The notes under the pieces: generated by a model
Databases searched by the model: none
Seen by the model: the letters and a program-made list of their open reading frames with translations, nothing else
What the model was told of the DNA's origin: nothing
Made by a program: the position numbers and the translations under genes
NCBI RefSeq assembly: GCF_003259505.1
Contig: NZ_QLLK01000022.1
Location: forward strand, 1-36,166
Length of the DNA: 36,166 nucleotides
Direction of reading: 5' to 3'
From: Algoriphagus yeomjeoni
Lineage (GTDB): Bacteria; Bacteroidota; Bacteroidia; Cytophagales; Cyclobacteriaceae
Shown here: in pieces, positions 33,320 through 36,166 of the stretch
How the letters are laid out: each line of letters begins with the position of its first letter
How positions within the stretch are numbered: the first letter of the stretch is position 1

Positions 33320-33920
33320 GTGCCTTGAATGGTGAATATAGACCAAAAAGATGGTCGTTCCAACGGGTGAAAGTCCCTTAAGCGCGGGAGTCGTTACCCG
33401 AAGCGAAGCAAGAGGCAAGGTTGTTAGCTGTGAAGCTAGAACTGAAGTAAGCCTGACTGCGGTATGTGTACTGACGAACAGAAACTACATACAGAGGCTA
33501 TTAGGTCGGATGAGGTACCACATGCTGCCGAAGTCCAAAGCTCCGTTTGATTCATCAAGTGGAGAGCGTACCGAAATAGTAGATGTAGCAGGGATACATA
33601 CAAGGATATTCATCTTACCTGGGGAGATCTCTGGCTGTCGTGAACATCTAAGAGAAGTCAGCAGAGGCCATAGTAGTCAACAGGACTTGAGCTTTGTAAA
33701 TACCAAGGAGTTCTCACGAGTTGATAAAGGGCCGAACGTATTGTGAAGTGAAAATTCGATAGGGAGCCATCGTGTAGCCTTATCTTAAAAGTAGCGGAAA
33801 GAGGTTGTTGGTGTAAAGAGCGACTGCCTTATGCTTTACGAACCGCCGTATACGAGACCCGTACGTACGGTGGTGTGAGAGGCGCACCGTGGGCTTATGG
33901 CTCACGGCCGTCTACTCGAT
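33316..33920 (+). ncRNA. ORF-less group II intron
   Basis: About 605 bases. The 5' end is GTGTG-like, followed by TTCCAACGGGTGAAAGTCCC and domain I sequence. Domain V is at 33840-33880: AACCGCCGTATACGAGACCC pairs with GTACGTACGGTGGTGTGAG, the typical bacterial catalytic hairpin. The domain VI stem CCGTGGGC/GCTCACGG precedes the end CTACTCGAT (AY rule). No reverse transcriptase or maturase frame is present; the open frame at 33351-33746 is intron RNA, not protein. It abuts the palindrome at 33193-33319 and is antisense to both flanking genes. The exact 5' boundary is uncertain by a few bases. An intact ribozyme is possible, with mobility supplied in trans. Confidence 0.85.
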
Positions 33921-33936
33921 TGTGGTGCGTTTTTAT

Positions 33937-35712
33937 TTAATTACTTCTTCTTATTTGATGTACAACAAGGTCAAAATAGTCTGCTCGTAAATCACTAGAA
34001 CATTGGACGAGTGAAAATTTCGCGATATTAGAAGTGAACCTATCAATGTTGTCTTCCACCAATAAGTCATCTTTTAAATGTGACGTAAATGCTAAGATGA
34101 ATACAATTCTCCTGTCAAATAACTTGATGAATTCAGAAATAGTCAATGAATTTGTACCGAGCCCTTTTTCAACCAACTTATTATAAATCTTCTCTAGAAG
34201 CGATTTATCAGAAGTCCCTAGTACATCTTTGAGTCTTCGAGCTGAAATATTAATTTGATTATGAAGTTCTCTCATTTTCGACTCAAATCCATATTTAACA
34301 TGAATCAAGTACAAAGTATCATCATTATAGTAGAGGACGTCACATAACTCTAGACCATCAACGATAATAGTGTCAAGAACAAAGTAATTTTCGTGCCCAT
34401 TGTACTGTAAATTGTAATCTCCTTCTTTTGATACAATCTGCTTGTCCCATGGAATAGTTAAAACTTCTGATGGTGCTTTATATGTTTTTAAAATGTGCAA
34501 TGCACTGGTCCTAAGGTCCTGGACAAAAGAATTTCTTAAATTATACCATTTTGTATCTACAAGAAAATAAGGTCGATTCCGAACATTTAATTCCGTAGTA
34601 ATGTGAAACAGAAAACTTGCTCCAATAGTCGCCTTGTTATTCTTTATACAAGTTACTCTTGCTCCTTGCAGAAATACCATGAAATTAAACCTGTCATTTT
34701 CACCATATAATTCTACTGCACGAGCCAATACCGAATCGTATATTTCTCTTCTGTTTGTTACCGTTTTAAAGGTTTTATAGCCTTTGTTTTCAGTTTTCTC
34801 TTTCAAGTCATAACTGTCCGCTTCATAAAATTGCTCAATATCATTCGGGTTGCAAAAGTCATGTTCGAATCGCCTTATATTCGGATTATTTCTTCTACCT
34901 AAACCTTGGATGTCATTAAAGATGTTTGTGATTAACTCAGGATACAGAAAGTCTCTTATAAATTTTTGGTCATCAATTTCCTTGTATGAACTCAGATAGT
35001 CTGAAGGAGCTAATTCAGAAATAACGTCCAACTCACTAAAAATTTGATGAAGCTCGTCGAAATCAACCGATTTTTTGATTTTAAATGATTTGCCGACACC
35101 TATTTGCATAGTTTCTTCTGGCTTTCCTTGTAGGAAGGAAAAATGTAAGCTTGAAGTGTCAGAACTAAGTATGAGGTTTATTTCCTTAGGGATTTTTCCA
35201 AATTTAATGAAGTCAATAATTCTATAATTGTCTCTAAATTGTTCGCTCAGGCCTGCTCTATATCCTGTAATACCACGTGATTTGATGGATGAGAGTTGAT
35301 CTGATTCAGGTTTCATTATTCTTGAATATGTGTTCAGTCCAAATGAGTGATTTATGAAAGGAACAACCATTCTGTAAGCATTTCCACCTATCACACAATA
35401 CAGTTCAATTGGTGTCTGAGCAAATAGAATTAACGAAAGTTGCTGTTGGGTGAAATCAGAATTTTGCGTCAGTTCTTCGGGTAAGAAATCCTGCCAATCT
35501 GAAATTATTTCATCTGTATTAAAAAGGTATAAATAATAAGATATGCCGTCTTTTTCGAAATGATTTAGGTTCAACTCACTAGGAGCATTCTTTAATTTCA
35601 GTTTCTTGTGGTAGGAGGAAATTATTGTTTTAATAATAGACTCAGTATCGACTTTGTTTTTTAGGTCGATGTGGTTTCGATTTATCTGATAAATTTTAGG
35701 ATTCTGAGTCAT
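33937..35712 (-). CDS. TIGR04141/DUF6119-like sporadic protein
   Basis: 591 residues, soluble. Segments FGLNTYSRI, GITGYRAGLSEQFRDNY and the C-terminal VDGLELCDVLYYNDDTLYLIHVKYGFESKMRELHNQ resemble the TIGR04141 (DUF6119) 'sporadically distributed' family, in which a D-x-L...D-x-x-HVK pattern recalls PD-(D/E)xK nucleases. Such genes often occur in variable islands beside restriction systems, so a defence role is plausible, not shown. ATG at 35712 lies about 10 bases from the palindrome at 35723, and the stop lies 16 bases before the antisense group II intron, giving a cassette-like unit. AT-rich compared with the core genes. Confidence 0.6.
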   Translation of the reverse strand: MTQNPKIYQINRNHIDLKNKVDTESIIKTIISSYHKKLKLKNAPSELNLNHFEKDGISYYLYLFNTDEIISDWQDFLPEELTQNSDFTQQQLSLILFAQTPIELYCVIGGNAYRMVVPFINHSFGLNTYSRIMKPESDQLSSIKSRGITGYRAGLSEQFRDNYRIIDFIKFGKIPKEINLILSSDTSSLHFSFLQGKPEETMQIGVGKSFKIKKSVDFDELHQIFSELDVISELAPSDYLSSYKEIDDQKFIRDFLYPELITNIFNDIQGLGRRNNPNIRRFEHDFCNPNDIEQFYEADSYDLKEKTENKGYKTFKTVTNRREIYDSVLARAVELYGENDRFNFMVFLQGARVTCIKNNKATIGASFLFHITTELNVRNRPYFLVDTKWYNLRNSFVQDLRTSALHILKTYKAPSEVLTIPWDKQIVSKEGDYNLQYNGHENYFVLDTIIVDGLELCDVLYYNDDTLYLIHVKYGFESKMRELHNQINISARRLKDVLGTSDKSLLEKIYNKLVEKGLGTNSLTISEFIKLFDRRIVFILAFTSHLKDDLLVEDNIDRFTSNIAKFSLVQCSSDLRADYFDLVVHQIRRSN

Positions 35713-35722
35713 TTTTTCAAAT

Positions 35723-35856
35723 TAACGCCAACGGTATGCAGCTACCCGAAGGTGGCGATTTCGAAGCACTTCACTATCAACCAAGCAGAAACTTTGATAG
35801 AAGCACAAAGCTTGATTTAACCACTGAACCGCCACTTTTGGGTAGGTGCTGTTGCA
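35723..35856. repeat. attC-like palindrome next to the integrase element
   Basis: Arms GCAGCTACCCGAAGGTGGCG (35738-35757) and CGCCACTTTTGGGTAGGTGC (35830-35849) pair imperfectly over 20 bases. The outer cores are GCCAACGG (35728-35735) and GTTGCAC (35851-35857). The inner TTTCGAAGCACTT (35759-35771) is shared with 33223-33235, and AAGCACAAAGCTTGAT (35801-35816) matches the left-end palindrome at 15 of 16 bases, although the arms have unrelated sequence. On the minus strand the GTTGGCG core is followed by the 33937-35712 gene. Confidence 0.75.
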
Positions 35857-35944
35857 CTAAACCTACGGTAGTTTCAAGAGCAGCCAGAAAGAGGTAACTT
35901 TTTAGATCATTCATTAACTCTTATTAATCATGAAAAAAAAAGGA
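35850..35944 (+). repeat. Integrase-element 5' end, right copy (95 bp)
   Basis: Exact reverse complement of 1-95. It begins at the GTTGCAC core, contains CTACGGTAG and an AT-rich leader, and ends in ATG plus A9 and GGA. The leader may include the integrase promoter and, by analogy with integrons, an attI-like site; both are inferences. Confidence 0.93.
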
Positions 35945-36166
35945 GAACCTCATCCAGACTGCCTGTTCCAATGTAGCAGGTTTTGCCGAACTACTTGCCA
36001 AGTTTGAACAAAAAGTTGTCGTTGCAGGCAAAAGCAAAAGTACACTATCAAACTATGCGAGACATCTGGCAAAACTGGCCATCCACTTCAATGAATTACC
36101 CACCCAAGTGGATCCCGACCGGATCAACGATTACCTGCATCTGGTCAAGCGCAGTCACAATACCCC
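35930..36166 (+). CDS. Tyrosine recombinase (integrase), N-terminal part, cut by window end
   Basis: From the tenth base after the ATG one frame reads ENLIQTACSNVAGFAELLAKFEQK...KSKSTLSNYARHLAKLAIHF...DRINDYLHLVKRS, a phage-integrase SAM-like core-binding domain of XerC/D-type enzymes. The ATG (35930) is followed by nine A, which places it one base out of that frame: read literally it stops after 25 codons. With eight A the protein would start MKKKENLIQ. No other ATG, GTG or TTG lies in the integrase frame upstream of the domain, and the left copy also has nine. Expression by slippage on the A9 tract is likely; a decayed gene is the alternative. The catalytic R-H-R-Y domain lies outside the window. 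It is divergent from the cassette-like genes, as IntI is in integrons. Confidence 0.75.

Noticed and set aside
33187..33363. N-terminal extension of the lipoprotein gene by 59 residues
   Set aside because: It would translate the attC-like palindrome and the intron 5' end and would bury the lipoprotein signal.
33351..33746. 131-codon open frame on the plus strand
   Set aside because: It lies inside the group II intron; its composition follows intron RNA structure and it resembles no maturase.
33193..35856. Palindromes as MITEs or ordinary transposon ends
   Set aside because: Their arms are unrelated between sites while each pairs with itself, and no target duplications are visible; a MITE family would share arm sequence. 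Not excluded without comparative data.
1..36166. CRISPR arrays, tRNA and rRNA genes, replication origin
   Set aside because: No regularly spaced repeats, cloverleaf-like sequences with CCA ends, rRNA signatures or DnaA-box clusters were seen by eye.

Overview
The window looks like the chromosome of a Bacteroidota bacterium, most likely order Cytophagales (Cyclobacteriaceae/Algoriphagus-like; an inference from gene content, no 16S is present). Reasons: modest GC, starts without Shine-Dalgarno sequences, several non-AUG starts, lipoprotein signals, a miaB - sigma54 activator - lptE - TPR protein - secG block, coaD beside a DUF3822 gene, DUF1573, and short intergenic palindromes. No tRNA, rRNA or CRISPR was seen.

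Layout. 1-223: inverted copy of the start of an integrase element (1-95), an attC-like palindrome and a REP-like palindrome. 369-5388: a zinc-ribbon protein, a DbpA-like RNA helicase, a VOC protein, two GNAT proteins, a small membrane protein, a serine hydrolase lipoprotein and a lone response regulator. 5513-8474: groES-groEL behind a convincing sigma54 promoter with possible activator sites, and a divergent conserved gene. 8496-13580: minus-strand operon miaB - sigma54 activator - lptE - chimeric lptE/TPR gene - secG. 13727-16853: dinB, pabB, yceI-like. 16986-18103: gamma carbonic anhydrase and a membrane protein. 18222-23472: a probable biosynthetic cluster (esterase, ATP-grasp, COG2170 ligase, amidotransferase-like, second ATP-grasp-like) preceded by three copies of a ~90-105 bp leader and closed by a bidirectional terminator. 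23482-30226: pyrE, two Nudix genes, coaD, DUF3822, a RecD-like helicase, DUF1573 and a lipoprotein.

30421-36166 is accessory DNA and the most unusual part. Minus-strand genes (TIGR04141/DUF6119-like, a lipoprotein, a secreted protein, a GumN-like pseudogene) read away from a plus-strand tyrosine recombinase cut by the window end. Between them lie long imperfect palindromes whose arms differ from site to site yet stay self-complementary, while an inner motif (TTTCGAAGCACTT) is conserved, as in integron attC sites. Two ORF-less group II introns (one about 600 nt, one reduced to about 240 nt) lie antisense to the genes at the palindrome edges. The first 95 bp of the integrase element recur exactly, inverted, at the other end of the window, and homology stops one base outside an attC-like core (GTTGCAC). 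I read this as an integron-like cassette system run by a tyrosine recombinase whose reading frame appears to need slippage on an A9 tract. The rest of the integrase lies outside the window, so the identity of the system remains an inference.
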